A stretch of 5,860 bases of DNA from an uncultured Collinsella sp. (GTDB lineage: Bacteria > Actinomycetota > Coriobacteriia > Coriobacteriales > Coriobacteriaceae). How positions within the stretch are numbered: position 1 is the first letter of the stretch; each line of letters begins with the position of its first letter. Below, piece after piece: positions 5,846 through 5,860 of this stretch. The stretch spans positions 1-5,860 of the forward strand of contig CAJKEF010000080.1 in the NCBI GenBank assembly GCA_905198825.1, given 5' to 3'. The position numbers were made by a program, and so were the translations under genes. The notes under the pieces were generated by a model, which did no database searches, was not told the origin of the DNA, and saw only the letters and a list, made by a program, of their open reading frames with translations.

Positions 5846-5860
5846 CGGTTACTCAGATGG

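Noticed and set aside
5832..5860. MraZ operator boxes upstream of mraZ
   Set aside because: The visible 29 bases contain the ribosome binding site but no spaced TGGG repeats; any operator lies outside the window.

Overview
The window holds the front part of a bacterial division and cell wall (dcw) gene cluster. All genes lie on the minus strand, so the cluster reads from the right end (5831) to the left end (1). In transcription order the genes are mraZ, rsmH (mraW), an ftsL-like gene, ftsI (class B penicillin-binding protein), murF and the first 138 codons of mraY, which runs off the left edge. Gaps between genes are 20, 90, 17, 123 and 3 bases. With all genes on one strand, this suggests one main transcription unit whose promoter and MraZ operator lie beyond the right edge; only 29 bases upstream of mraZ are visible.

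The host is probably a GC-rich Gram-positive bacterium of the Actinomycetota. My best guess is a Coriobacteriia member of the Collinsella/Olsenella kind. This rests on GC-rich codon use, the gene order, an FtsI without PASTA domains but with a long cationic cytoplasmic tail, and the general look of the MraY and FtsL proteins. No database search was made, so the taxon is inference.

How the genes work together: MraZ is the cluster's transcriptional regulator and RsmH methylates 16S rRNA. The FtsL-like protein is a small bitopic divisome protein, and FtsI is the septal transpeptidase it would help control. MurF completes the UDP-MurNAc-pentapeptide and MraY transfers it to the lipid carrier to give lipid I. 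The window therefore joins the last cytoplasmic step and the first membrane step of peptidoglycan precursor synthesis to the septal crosslinking enzyme.

Region by region: 1-415 mraY (5' part); 419-1843 murF; 1844-1966 a 123-base gap where murE would sit in the classical order but is absent; 1967-3832 ftsI; 3850-4320 ftsL-like; 4321-4410 a 90-base gap with a possible Shine-Dalgarno-sequestering inverted repeat; 4411-5376 rsmH; 5397-5831 mraZ; 5832-5860 mraZ leader with a strong ribosome binding site. There is no gene-free stretch over 300 bases, and I see no RNA genes, mobile elements or CRISPR arrays. I found no undescribed system. The points worth a second look are the missing murE, the ftsL leader repeat, the in-frame murF/mraY junction, the acidic MraZ tail ending LLDLFFS, and the long basic FtsI tail.
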